Below, in pieces: positions 1-6,593 of a stretch of DNA of 15,793 nt. The stretch lies in contig JBAWXE010000066.1 in the NCBI GenBank assembly GCA_037144255.1, positions 1 through 15,793 on the forward strand, written 5' to 3'. The DNA is from JBAWXE01 sp037144255 (GTDB lineage Bacteria > Bacteroidota > Bacteroidia > Chitinophagales > Chitinophagaceae). The notes beneath the pieces were generated by a model that ran no database searches, was not told where the DNA came from, and saw nothing but the letters and a program-made list of their open reading frames with translations. Position 1 is the stretch's first letter. Each line of letters starts with the position of its first letter. The translations under genes and the position numbers were made by a program.

Positions 1-254
1 GCTCCAAAATGGGCTTTATATGGGGTTTTATCCTTCGAGAAGCGCACATCTCTGAAAATTCGGTAGATACAGTCTTTTGGCTTCTGTCCCTCTAGTGCTG
101 GCTCTATAGGCCCCATTTGCCCTAGTAGCTGCCCCACAAAGAGCTCCATATCTGCTTTACTGGCCTCATAGGCATCTCTTTGCTTGTCAAACCAGTCTTT
201 ATTATTGTTTTTGCCCAGCTGAGTCAGGAATTTCAGTGTAGATGCTTGTAACAT
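1..254 (-). CDS. DUF2461 family protein, N-terminal part
   Basis: This reading frame is open from an ATG at 254 to the left edge, so only the first 84 residues are present. The translation begins MLQASTLKFLTQLGKNNNKD, followed by WF. Later it has CIYRIFRDVRFSKDKTPYK (residues 63-81), leading into AHFGA. That pattern, an N-terminal LKFL..L..NN.K.WF and a central RI.RDVRFSKDK.PYK, is typical of DUF2461 (TIGR02453), a widespread conserved family of about 220 residues with no firmly assigned reaction. No signal peptide is visible, so it is presumably cytosolic. It diverges from dxr, with about 150 bp between the two starts. No upstream in-frame ATG was found before 254. Family membership is well supported; the function is unknown. 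Confidence 0.85.
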   Translation of the reverse strand, partial: MLQASTLKFLTQLGKNNNKDWFDKQRDAYEASKADMELFVGQLLGQMGPIEPALEGQKPKDCIYRIFRDVRFSKDKTPYKAHFG

Positions 255-348
255 GGGATTTATGTTAAGTTTTTGAGAAAAATCACCTAAAACGAAAATA
301 CATATTCTATTGTTACTCACCGAATGTCAATGCTGGCTTATTTATATT

Positions 349-356
349 TATCTTTG
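349..356 (+). promoter_or_regulatory. Candidate -7 element for dxr-rseP
   Basis: TATCTTTG matches the Bacteroidota -7 consensus TAnnTTTG exactly and lies about 50 bases before the chosen dxr start at 405. No clear TTTG -33 box is visible at the usual 17-23 base spacing, so this is a motif match only. If it is used, transcription would begin after the upstream ATG at 324, which favours 405 as the true dxr start. Confidence 0.4.
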
Positions 357-404
357 AACCCGCCTGAGGATAATGTAATTCTCAGACAAACCAATCAGAT
401 ATTA

Positions 405-1571
405 ATGAAACGTTTAGCCATTTTGGGTTCAACGGGCTCTATAGGAACACAGGCTCTCGATGTGGTAGCATCCCATCCCGATCTGTTTGAAGTAGAAGTG
501 TTGAGTGCGCATAGTAATGCAGGTTTACTGATAGAACAAGCAAAAAAGTTCCAGCCAAACGCTGTAGTGGTTACAGATATTACCAAATACAATTTTGTAA
601 AGGATGCGCTGAGCAACCTGCCTATAAAAGTATTTTCAGGATCTAAGTCTTTATCAGAGGTAGTGCAGTGGGATACTGTAGATATAGTGCTGGGTGCCAT
701 AGTGGGTTTTGCTGGTCTGCATTCTATACTTGCAGCTATAGATGCTGGTAAGCGCATAGCATTGGCCAATAAAGAAACTTTAGTAGTGGCCGGATAACTG
801 GTGATGAAGCGCGCTATAGAAAAACGTGCACATGTCATCCCTGTAGATAGCGAACACTCTGCCATATTCCAATGTCTGGTAGGCGAGGAGCCTGGCAAGG
901 TAGATAAAGTGATACTTACAGCTTCCGGTGGTCCTTTCCTGGGTCGCAAATCCAATTATCTGGTGAATGTAAAAGCCTCACACGCTTTACAACACCCTAA
1001 CTGGACAATGGGTGCTAAGATCACCATAGATAGCGCCACCCTGATGAATAAAGGTCTGGAAATGATAGAGGCTAAATGGCTCTTTGGTCTTACTAACGAA
1101 CAGATCGACGTGGTCATCCATCCTCAGTCTATCATTCACTCTTTTGTAGAATTTACAGATGGCTCTATGAAGGCGCAATTGGGCTTGCCGGATATGAAAT
1201 TGCCTATACAGTACGCATTATCATTCCCGCACCGTATCAGCAACGACTTCAAGCGTCTGGATTTCAAGGATATACCAAAACTTACATTTGAACCTCCTGA
1301 TTATAAAACTTTCCGTAATCTTGCACTCGCAAAAGACTCGATGTACCGCGGTGGCAATGCACCTTGTGTGCTCAATGCTGCCAACGAAATAGTGGTACAC
1401 GCGTTCTTGCAAAACAAGGTGGGCTTTGTAGAAATGAGCGAAATGATAGAAACTACGCTGGAACGTATTCCTTTCATCGAACATCCTACGCTGGACGATT
1501 ATGAACAGAGCGATGCTGAGGCTCGTATCTGTGCACAAGAGCTAATTAAAAAAGGCCAACTGTCTTATTAA
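405..1571 (+). pseudogene. dxr: 1-deoxy-D-xylulose 5-phosphate reductoisomerase, interrupted by in-frame TAA
   Basis: Dxr converts 1-deoxy-D-xylulose 5-phosphate to 2-C-methyl-D-erythritol 4-phosphate using NADPH, the committed step of the MEP isoprenoid pathway in the cytosol. The N-terminal Rossmann motif GSTGSIG is at residues 8-14, and ANKETLVVAG ends just before a TAA at 795-797. The same frame continues with LVMKRAIEKRAH, the metal/substrate motif PVDSEHSAIFQ, then TASGGPF, NWTMGAKITIDSATLMNKG and HPQSIIHSFVEF, ending at TAA 1571. Counting the stop codon as a residue gives 388, a normal Dxr length, so nothing is deleted or frameshifted. One base change (GAA to TAA, for instance) would explain it. 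GTG 801 and ATG 804 could restart translation, but would give a C-terminal half without the nucleotide-binding domain. The ATG at 405 fits family N-termini (MKRLAILGSTGSIG) better than 324. rseP follows 18 bp downstream. Sequencing error, mutation or readthrough cannot be separated from sequence alone. Confidence 0.9.
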
Positions 1572-1589
1572 ACAATTTACATTCATTAC

Positions 1590-2969
1590 ATGCAACTGAA
1601 CTCTGTTCTATTAATATCCGGTGGTGCTGTACAAGCATTACAATTGATCGCAGCATTATCTATACTCATTTTGCTGCACGAATTCGGTCACTTCTTCTTC
1701 GCTCGTTTGTTCAAAACAAGGGTAGAGAAGTTTTATCTGTTCTTCGATTTTCTGTTCCCATTTTCGGGTCTGCTCAATTTCTCTCTCTTCAAAAAGAAGA
1801 AAGGTGATTGCGAATATGGTATAGGTTGGTTTCCGCTGGGTGGCTATGTGAAAATAGCAGGCATGGTAGACGAGAGCATGGACAAGGAAGCTATGGCACT
1901 ACCTCCTCAACCATGGGAGTATCGTTCTAAAAAACCATATCAGCGCCTATTCATCATGCTGGGTGGTATTATTATGAATGTGCTGGTAGCTATGGTGGTA
2001 TATGCTGTGATATTTGGCATCTGGGGCGAAGATTATATGCCTACACAGAGTGCTAAGTACGGTATCATGGTAGATAGCCTGGGGCAAAGCATGGGCTTGC
2101 GTAATGGTGATATGATAATTGGTGTGGACGGTAAAGCAGTAGAACGTTTTAACAAGATACCTCTGGAGATCATATTCAGCGAAAAACCTGTGATACAAGT
2201 GAATCGTAATGGTCAGAACATAGATATTACAGTGCCGGATGGTTCGATTCGTAAGATATTGAAGAGTCAGAGAGGTGGTTTCATGATGCCTCGTGTACCT
2301 GCAGTAATAGGAGATGTAGCTTCGCACAGTATTGCAGATAATATGGGCATGAAAAAGGATGACAGTATCATAGCTATGAACGGTCAGCCTGTGAGATTCT
2401 ACGATCAATTTGATTCTGCTAAAAAAGCCACTTTCGGAATGCCTCTGACTATAACAGTAGTAAGAAATGCACAGACAGTAGAGTTGAAAGGCATGATTCC
2501 TAAAGACAGTACTTTGGGCGTTCATTCCGAAGACCCTGCTCGTTATTTCGATTATAAGCACATTAACTACGGCCCCATCGCTGCTGTAGGCAAAGGCGTT
2601 ACATACACTTACGCTCAGTTTGGTTTTTACTGGAGACAATTCAAAATGATATTCACTTCTAAAGAAGTAAAGACCAGCGAAACATTGGGTGGAGTAGTGA
2701 GTTTTGGTAAATTATTCTCTCCGGTATTCGATTGGCACGATTTTCTTTCATTGCTGGCATTCGTATCTATCATACTGGCCTTTATGAACTTGCTCCCTAT
2801 TCCGGGCTTGGATGGTGGCTATGTCATCTTCCTACTATTCGAAATGATAACAGGCAGAAAGGTTAGCGATAAGGTAATGGAATATGCTACCACTGTAGGA
2901 TTGATACTACTGCTTACCCTCATGGTTTATGCTAATGGTCTGGATATATTCCGTCTATTCAAGAAATAA
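1590..2969 (+). CDS. rseP: RseP-type site-2 membrane metalloprotease
   Basis: This 459-residue protein is an intramembrane zinc protease of the M50/RseP family, which cleaves membrane-anchored substrates such as anti-sigma factors. The zinc motif HEFGH is at residues 30-34, inside the first hydrophobic segment. The second active-site motif, NLLPIPGLDGG, is at 400-410 in another membrane segment and supplies the metal-binding Asp. Between them lie a hydrophobic helix (about 120-145, LFIMLGGIIMNVLVAMVVYAV) and two PDZ-like regions (about 155-310). The C-terminus holds a final membrane helix. The length is close to the E. coli enzyme. It sits 18 bp behind dxr and is almost certainly co-transcribed; a dxr-rseP pair is common in Bacteroidota. 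The stop in dxr could make this gene sensitive to polarity. The actual substrate in this organism is not visible here. Confidence 0.95.
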   Translation: MQLNSVLLISGGAVQALQLIAALSILILLHEFGHFFFARLFKTRVEKFYLFFDFLFPFSGLLNFSLFKKKKGDCEYGIGWFPLGGYVKIAGMVDESMDKEAMALPPQPWEYRSKKPYQRLFIMLGGIIMNVLVAMVVYAVIFGIWGEDYMPTQSAKYGIMVDSLGQSMGLRNGDMIIGVDGKAVERFNKIPLEIIFSEKPVIQVNRNGQNIDITVPDGSIRKILKSQRGGFMMPRVPAVIGDVASHSIADNMGMKKDDSIIAMNGQPVRFYDQFDSAKKATFGMPLTITVVRNAQTVELKGMIPKDSTLGVHSEDPARYFDYKHINYGPIAAVGKGVTYTYAQFGFYWRQFKMIFTSKEVKTSETLGGVVSFGKLFSPVFDWHDFLSLLAFVSIILAFMNLLPIPGLDGGYVIFLLFEMITGRKVSDKVMEYATTVGLILLLTLMVYANGLDIFRLFKK

Positions 2970-2972
2970 AAA

Positions 2973-2998
2973 CTAAGCCGTTAATATTAACGGCTTAG
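2973..2998 (-). terminator. Palindromic intrinsic terminator between convergent genes
   Basis: A perfect 26-bp palindrome with arms CTAAGCCGTTA and TAACGGCTTAG around ATAT. On the minus strand it is followed directly by TTTTTATTTC, so it forms a good intrinsic terminator for the deacetylase gene, whose stop codon (2987-2989) lies inside it. On the plus strand the stem follows the rseP stop by 3 bases but has no U-tract, so termination of rseP there would be weaker. Confidence 0.75.
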
Positions 2999-3931
2999 GT
3001 AATTGCTTGTTATTGGTGGAAAATCGTTGGTGTCATATCTAGGTATGATATACCTGTTAGCCGGATTTCCGTCATAAGATTTCACTTCGGTAGTAAAGGC
3101 AAATTCAAATCCATGCTTCTTCAATAATGCTATTGAGGTGTCGTTATATGACCCGAATGGATAACAGAATGACAGCATCTTTTGTGCTGCCAGGCTTTGT
3201 ATGAATGATTTAGAGGCCAGAACTTCTTTTTCTTGTTCTTCTTCGTTCATCTTGCCCATCCAATAATGACGCAGCCCATGGCCACCTATATGCATACCTT
3301 CGTCTATCATCATGTTCAGCTGATCGGTAGTGCAATAGAAATCTTCGAATAGTGTTTCATGATCTATCTGTACATACTTCTCCAGTAGATAAGTGATCAG
3401 TTTCTTTCTATGATCTTCCGGCAGCCCAAACTGTAAGGTCTTTTTGATGATCTGTACTTCCTTTGTATCAAAGCGTGAATCGAATGTATAGCTATTCACC
3501 AGTGCCTGAAAACTCTGAGGTAGTACATCTTTGTTGGCACTCATGTATAGTTCTATCTCATTCACATACTGCGGTATGCGCAGATCTTTGGTAAGTAGTA
3601 CATGTATAGAGTTCACATCCAGCAGATGGTGTTTGCCTTTGGCATAATAGTCAGGCACATAGAAGAGCCCTTTCAGATTTTCCTTTACCAATATAGGCAG
3701 TACATAACGGAACATATCTGAATATCCATTGTCGAATGTGAGTAAGACAGCGTTCTCAGGTAGTTGGGTATTGTTCTGAATGTGATCATGCAGTAACTGA
3801 TGATCGATGATGGTAAAATTATTTTTGAGATAAGTTAATTGGTCGCGAAATTCCCTCACGTCCAATCCTTTGATCCCCTTAAAATGTGTGCGGGTCAATG
3901 GTCTGATGTAATGATACTTGATCACTTTCAT
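2987..3931 (-). CDS. Polysaccharide deacetylase (NodB/CE4-like) family protein
   Basis: This 314-residue protein has the NodB-homology layout. Motif 1 is TFDNGYSD (residues 65-72), motif 2 is GGHGLRH (216-222, His218 and His222 as likely metal ligands), motif 3 is CYPFGSYND (256-264), and PRYDTND lies near the end (297-303). Family members remove N-acetyl or O-acetyl groups from glycans, or act in sugar biosynthesis. Motif 1 is normally TFDDG, where the second Asp binds the metal; here that position is Asn68, so activity may be altered. About 145 residues between motifs 1 and 2 form a longer insert than in short chitin deacetylases. No signal peptide is obvious, so it may be cytosolic. It ends in a shared palindrome with rseP and has its own promoter candidate about 130 bases upstream. 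The substrate is unknown. Confidence 0.85.
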   Translation of the reverse strand: MKVIKYHYIRPLTRTHFKGIKGLDVREFRDQLTYLKNNFTIIDHQLLHDHIQNNTQLPENAVLLTFDNGYSDMFRYVLPILVKENLKGLFYVPDYYAKGKHHLLDVNSIHVLLTKDLRIPQYVNEIELYMSANKDVLPQSFQALVNSYTFDSRFDTKEVQIIKKTLQFGLPEDHRKKLITYLLEKYVQIDHETLFEDFYCTTDQLNMMIDEGMHIGGHGLRHYWMGKMNEEEQEKEVLASKSFIQSLAAQKMLSFCYPFGSYNDTSIALLKKHGFEFAFTTEVKSYDGNPANRYIIPRYDTNDFPPITSNYLSR

Positions 3932-3984
3932 AACATGTAGTTTTTTTAGTTAGAACAGTCCTTAAATATCTAGTCCTTCTGCTT

Positions 3985-4003
3985 CTCTAATAATGTATTA
4001 GAG
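3985..4003. repeat. Short perfect inverted repeat in the deacetylase leader
   Basis: CTCTAATA-ATG-TATTAGAG is a perfect 8-bp inverted repeat with a 3-base centre. It lies between the candidate promoter (4058-4088) and the deacetylase start (3931), within the predicted 5' leader. It could be an operator or a leader hairpin. There is no adjacent U-tract, so it is not an obvious terminator. Confidence 0.35.
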
Positions 4004-4057
4004 ACTATCAGTTAACACATACGGTTAGGTCTATGTTGCCGAAACTAGGTGTTTAAA

Positions 4058-4088
4058 CAAATATAGAATAATATGGCATTGAGGTAAA
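4058..4088 (-). promoter_or_regulatory. Candidate promoter for the deacetylase gene
   Basis: Read on the minus strand, TTTA (4088-4085), a 19-base spacer and TATATTTG (4065-4058) match the Bacteroidota pattern TTTG-N17-23-TAnnTTTG, with one mismatch in the upstream box. This predicts a leader of roughly 120 bases before the deacetylase ATG at 3931. Confidence 0.5.
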
Positions 4089-4158
4089 TGACTATTCTCA
4101 TATAAATAGTCATGAAAAACTGTTATTAAGTTTAACAGGCTTTTGAGAACTTATTTCG

Positions 4159-4166
4159 TAAATTTG
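4159..4166 (+). promoter_or_regulatory. Candidate -7 element for ssrA
   Basis: TAAATTTG matches TAnnTTTG exactly and lies 28 bases before the mature tmRNA 5' end, which leaves room for a short leader to be removed by RNase P. A TTTTG at 4141-4145 is only 13 bases upstream, closer than usual, so the -33 box is uncertain. The rest of the 263-bp gap between the deacetylase gene and ssrA shows no coding signal. Confidence 0.5.
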
Positions 4167-4194
4167 CGTAGCTCTTTGATACATTACGATGCCC

Positions 4195-4563
4195 GGGGCC
4201 GACTGGTTTTGACAGCATAGGGCAGGGTAAGTAAGCATGTCGTGCGTTGTGTAATTAGCACGTAAATCTGAATGCTCAAACCATAAATGGCGAATATTCT
4301 TACGCCATGGCTGCCTAATCAGAGATTAGTGTAACCATCTTGGCCGCAAACCGGCTTTTGCCTGTTGCCGCTGTTGCCGCCTAACTCATCCTGCAACAGG
4401 ATAGGCTCACTCTCGCTGTGCGGGTGGGATGAAAATCATAGCAGATAGGAGTAAGGTAAGTTTGTCCGGTTCTAGCCTTGCTCCGAAACACGATTCCGGA
4501 ATACACATGTAGAAAGCTTATTGGGCATATGTTTGGACGCGGGTTCGACTCCCGCCGGCTCCA
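4195..4563 (+). ncRNA. ssrA: Transfer-messenger RNA (tmRNA)
   Basis: tmRNA rescues stalled ribosomes: it is charged with alanine, enters the A site with SmpB and appends a degradation tag. The 5' end GGGGCCGACTGGTTTTGACA and the 3' end with the T-arm GCGGGTTCGACTCCCGC and GGCTCCA are diagnostic. GGGGCCG (4195-4201) pairs with CGGCTCC (4556-4562) in a 7-bp acceptor stem with one G-U pair, and A4563 is the discriminator. The next bases are CAT, so a full CCA is not encoded and must be added by the CCA enzyme. The tag frame is 4289-4318 and reads GEYSYAMAA then TAA, ending in small hydrophobic residues as Bacteroidota tags do. It is a one-piece (non-permuted) gene. Its last seven bases (4557-4563) belong to the 214-bp inverted repeat, consistent with the 3' end of ssrA being an integration target, a frequent site for tyrosine-integrase elements. 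Confidence 0.95.
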
Positions 4564-4579
4564 CATTTCTCCACTTAAC

Positions 4580-4624
4580 AGGGTTCCGCCACCCCCACAC
4601 CAGGGCAAAAAACGGAACCCTTTT
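4580..4624 (+). terminator. ssrA intrinsic terminator
   Basis: AGGGTTCCG (4580-4588) pairs with CGGAACCCT (4613-4621), closing a 24-base loop and running into TTTT. It lies 17 bases after the tmRNA 3' end. The same sequence occurs inverted at 6313-6357 as part of the right 214-bp repeat, where no ssrA gene precedes it. Confidence 0.75.
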
Positions 4625-4651
4625 AAGCAGGATAAATGATCACCGATCAGA

Positions 4652-4677
4652 ACTCAAACCCTTATCCAAAGGGCATT
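4652..4677 (+). repeat. Candidate recombination core site, copy 1
   Basis: A 26-bp site: left arm ACTCAAACCCTTATC, central CAA, right arm AGGGCATT. The same sequence is present inverted at 6260-6285 within the right repeat, and with a different central triplet at 8766-8791. Arms that stay constant around a changed centre resemble tyrosine-recombinase crossover sites with a heterologous coupling sequence. That role is inferred. Confidence 0.5.
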
Positions 4678-4772
4678 CTGGCGGCACTTACAACAACCTT
4701 TTTTCAATCCTTTTATATACTGGCATATCTATGTTCGGTTTGTTGGCGATACCAATAACCAGGCTAAAATAA

Positions 4773-4829
4773 GTGCCAGATTTGCTACACCTGTTACTGG
4801 TGGTTACGTTTATGTAGCATATTTGGCAC
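4773..4829. repeat. Imperfect inverted pair of a 17-bp motif before the integrase
   Basis: GTGCCAGATTTGCTACA (4773-4789) and TGTAGCATATTTGGCAC (4813-4829) are inverted copies matching at 15 of 17 positions, separated by 23 bases. A further copy of the second arm, extended to 18 bases, is at 6451-6468 before the truncated integrase. The position between the repeat end and the integrase start suggests arm-type binding sites for the recombinase, or an operator controlling it. Confidence 0.5.
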
Positions 4830-4848
4830 AGGATTCTCCGAAACGCTG

Positions 4849-6105
4849 ATGAACATTGACTTTGAAGTGTATTTCAAATTCAAGCATATGAGCGTAAAAC
4901 TAACATTCTGGGTTAGACCCAGCCAAAAGAACACACAGAACCGTGTTCCAATTTATTTGCGTATCCAGCAGGATAGCAAACGTTCTCAATACTCCATAGG
5001 TGAGTACATCAACCTTAGCCAGTGGGATAAGAAAGCGCAAAAGGTAAAAGGTAACACTGTTGAAGCACAGGCTATGAACAGCAAGCTCGATACCCTTAAA
5101 GCCAGGGCGTTGAAGATATGCAATGAGCTATTATTATCTGGTGAACCCTTCAATGCTTTTACCGTAAAGGATAAACTGGTAAATGGTCTTACAAAGGCTA
5201 TGACCTTTGATGAACTGATGAATGAGTACATTGAAAAGATGAAGACCCTAAAAGGTAAATCCTACTCCCAACCTACCATCATTAAGTACCGTAATACTCA
5301 GCTACGGATCAGTCAGTACGTAAAGAAGCGATATAAGCGAAACCATGTGTTGTTGTATGAACTTGATTACGACTTCATTGATGGTTTTGAAACGTTCCTT
5401 AAAGTTGAATTTGGCAACTCAAATACAACTTGCGCTAAACACTATCAACGTGTATCAAGAGTTGTGCGCATAGCATTGAATAAAGGATATATCAACCGTT
5501 TCCCATTTGGAGAGTATAAACCCAAAATTGATAAAACGGAATTGGTATACCTTACCTACGAAGAGGTAAAGAAAATTGAAGCTAAGGTGTTTAGTGTTCC
5601 TCGCCTTGAGATGGTAAGAAAAACATTTTTGTTCACCTGTTATAGTGGGTTGTCGTTTAAGGAAATGGAAAACCTAAAGCCAGAAAACATTATTACATCT
5701 GATGGTGAAGTTTTCTGGTTGAGTATGACAAGGCAAAAAACCAAAAGACCCTACAAGGTGGTTTTACTACCACAGGCATACCTGTTGATTCAGGACTTAC
5801 AGGTATACAAAACCAATATACGTAAGGGCATGTTACTACCAATAATCTCAAATCAAAAGTACAACACTTATTTAAAGGAAATTGCTGATCATTGTGGTAT
5901 ACCCAAAACGATTACCAGTCACGTTGGCAGGAAAACATTTAGTATCGGTATTGCATTGCGATCCTCTGTAAGTATAGAATTACTCAGCGCATTATTGGGT
6001 CATTCTTCAATCAGGGTAACCACCGATTATTATGCAAAAGTTACTGATGAGAGCATGATTGATGGAGTGAAGAACCTTGCAGAACAATTAAAGAAACTTA
6101 GGTAA
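4849..6105 (+). CDS. Tyrosine recombinase / phage-type integrase
   Basis: This 418-residue protein matches the usual three-part Bacteroidota integrase: an N-terminal arm-binding region (about 14-100, with VPIYLRIQ and YINLSQWDKKAQKV), a SAM-like core-binding region (about 115-215), and a C-terminal catalytic domain (about 230-410). Visible catalytic residues are SHVGRK (His358, Arg361), LLGHSSI (His385) and TTDYYAKV (probable nucleophile Tyr395), with Lys297 or a nearby Lys as a candidate. The first Arg of the canonical pentad is replaced: the motif reads YSGLSFKEM, with Ser269 at that position, a variation I believe occurs in several Bacteroidota integrases. The true start may be Met14 (4888, MSVKLTFWVRP). 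It lies between two perfect 214-bp inverted repeats directly after ssrA, so it probably targets or once targeted the ssrA 3' end. Confidence 0.95.
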   Translation: MNIDFEVYFKFKHMSVKLTFWVRPSQKNTQNRVPIYLRIQQDSKRSQYSIGEYINLSQWDKKAQKVKGNTVEAQAMNSKLDTLKARALKICNELLLSGEPFNAFTVKDKLVNGLTKAMTFDELMNEYIEKMKTLKGKSYSQPTIIKYRNTQLRISQYVKKRYKRNHVLLYELDYDFIDGFETFLKVEFGNSNTTCAKHYQRVSRVVRIALNKGYINRFPFGEYKPKIDKTELVYLTYEEVKKIEAKVFSVPRLEMVRKTFLFTCYSGLSFKEMENLKPENIITSDGEVFWLSMTRQKTKRPYKVVLLPQAYLLIQDLQVYKTNIRKGMLLPIISNQKYNTYLKEIADHCGIPKTITSHVGRKTFSIGIALRSSVSIELLSALLGHSSIRVTTDYYAKVTDESMIDGVKNLAEQLKKLR

Positions 6106-6106
6106 C

Positions 6107-6159
6107 ATTATTATTATGATGATCACTCGGCACAGCCGGGTGATCATCATAATAATAAT
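6107..6159. terminator. Very long hairpin directly after the integrase
   Basis: Arms 6107-6130 and 6136-6159 pair over 24 bp with a single G-U pair and a 5-base loop CACAG. The centre is GC-containing (GATCACTCGG) and the outer part is an ATT repeat. It starts one base after the integrase stop (6103-6105). It lacks a clear U-tract on either strand, so it may end transcription through stem strength, protect the mRNA 3' end, or act at the DNA level as a recombination structure. Confidence 0.6.
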
Positions 6160-6166
6160 AATAAAC

Positions 6167-6380
6167 ATTTTAGCCTGGTTATTGGTATCGCCAACAAACC
6201 GAACATAGATATGCCAGTATATAAAAGGATTGAAAAAAGGTTGTTGTAAGTGCCGCCAGAATGCCCTTTGGATAAGGGTTTGAGTTCTGATCGGTGATCA
6301 TTTATCCTGCTTAAAAGGGTTCCGTTTTTTGCCCTGGTGTGGGGGTGGCGGAACCCTGTTAAGTGGAGAAATGTGGAGCC
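6167..6380 (-). repeat. Right copy of the 214-bp perfect inverted repeat
   Basis: This is the reverse complement of 4557-4770 with no mismatch seen. It carries an inverted copy of the ssrA terminator (6313-6357), the terminal GGCTCC of the tmRNA acceptor stem at its outer end (6375-6380 read in reverse), and an inverted copy of the 26-bp site (6260-6285). Since ssrA exists only on the left, this copy must have arisen by inverted duplication, by gene conversion, or from a second integration. Perfect identity implies it is recent or maintained. Confidence 0.95.
6260..6285 (-). repeat. Candidate recombination core site, copy 2
   Basis: This is the inverted copy of 4652-4677, with the same arms and central triplet. 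It lies in the same orientation as the copy at 8766-8791, so copies 2 and 3 are direct repeats bracketing the integrase fragment and the kinase gene, a stretch of about 2.5 kb that recombination between them could excise. Confidence 0.5.
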
Positions 6381-6511
6381 TACATGGAACCACCAAAATC
6401 TTTCTTTTATATAGAGCTATCAAGGCTTTTAGCCAATACCGCTATACCCCATGTAGCATATTTGGCACTTTTGAACGCCTGATTCTCTTATTTCTGATAA
6501 ACAAAGAACAT

Positions 6512-6548
6512 GTTCCGATGGAACTGTACAAATGTACCCATCAGGAAC
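6512..6548. repeat. Imperfect hairpin upstream of the integrase fragment
   Basis: GTTCCGATGG (6512-6521) pairs with CCATC-A-GGAAC (6538-6548) through a single bulged A. Inside it, GTAC (6526-6529) pairs with GTAC (6534-6537). It lies within the 213-bp non-coding stretch 6381-6593, which otherwise holds only the 18-base motif at 6451-6468 and no convincing gene. Its role is unknown, and it may be incidental. Confidence 0.3.
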
Positions 6549-6593
6549 CTCATCAACAAATATTACACCTCTTCAACCACCTCTTCCTTCACC

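Larger units (their letters stand above)
4557..4770 (+). repeat. Left copy of a 214-bp perfect inverted repeat
   Basis: This block is identical, by base-by-base reading, to the reverse complement of 6167-6380. It begins at GGCTCC in the tmRNA acceptor stem, includes the ssrA terminator (4580-4624) and one copy of the 26-bp candidate recombination site (4652-4677), and ends 78 bp before the first possible integrase ATG. The bases just outside differ (C at 4556, A at 4771, against the complemented flanks of the right copy), so the limits are sharp. No gene is visible inside it. Confidence 0.95.

Noticed and set aside
795..797. TAA reassigned as a sense codon or a frameshift in dxr
   Set aside because: The frame does not change across the break, and TAA ends neighbouring genes (dxr at 1571, rseP at 2969), so a nonsense change or sequence error is simpler.
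395..955. Long minus-strand open frame opposite dxr
   Set aside because: It mirrors the conserved dxr coding frame, shows no recognisable domain, and crosses the TAA site only because it is on the other strand.
1947..2639. 230-residue minus-strand frame inside rseP
   Set aside because: The sequence is rich in His, Tyr, Ser and Thr, typical of the antisense of a real gene; rseP motifs on the plus strand are clear.
4381..4608. Minus-strand frame over the tmRNA 3' half, sharing its N-terminus with the plus frame at 6329
   Set aside because: The shared peptide is a by-product of the 214-bp inverted repeat; the region is tmRNA and its terminator.
4521..4772. 83-residue plus-strand frame starting in ssrA
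   Set aside because: It runs through the tmRNA T-arm, the terminator and the inverted repeat, and the translation has no protein-like pattern.
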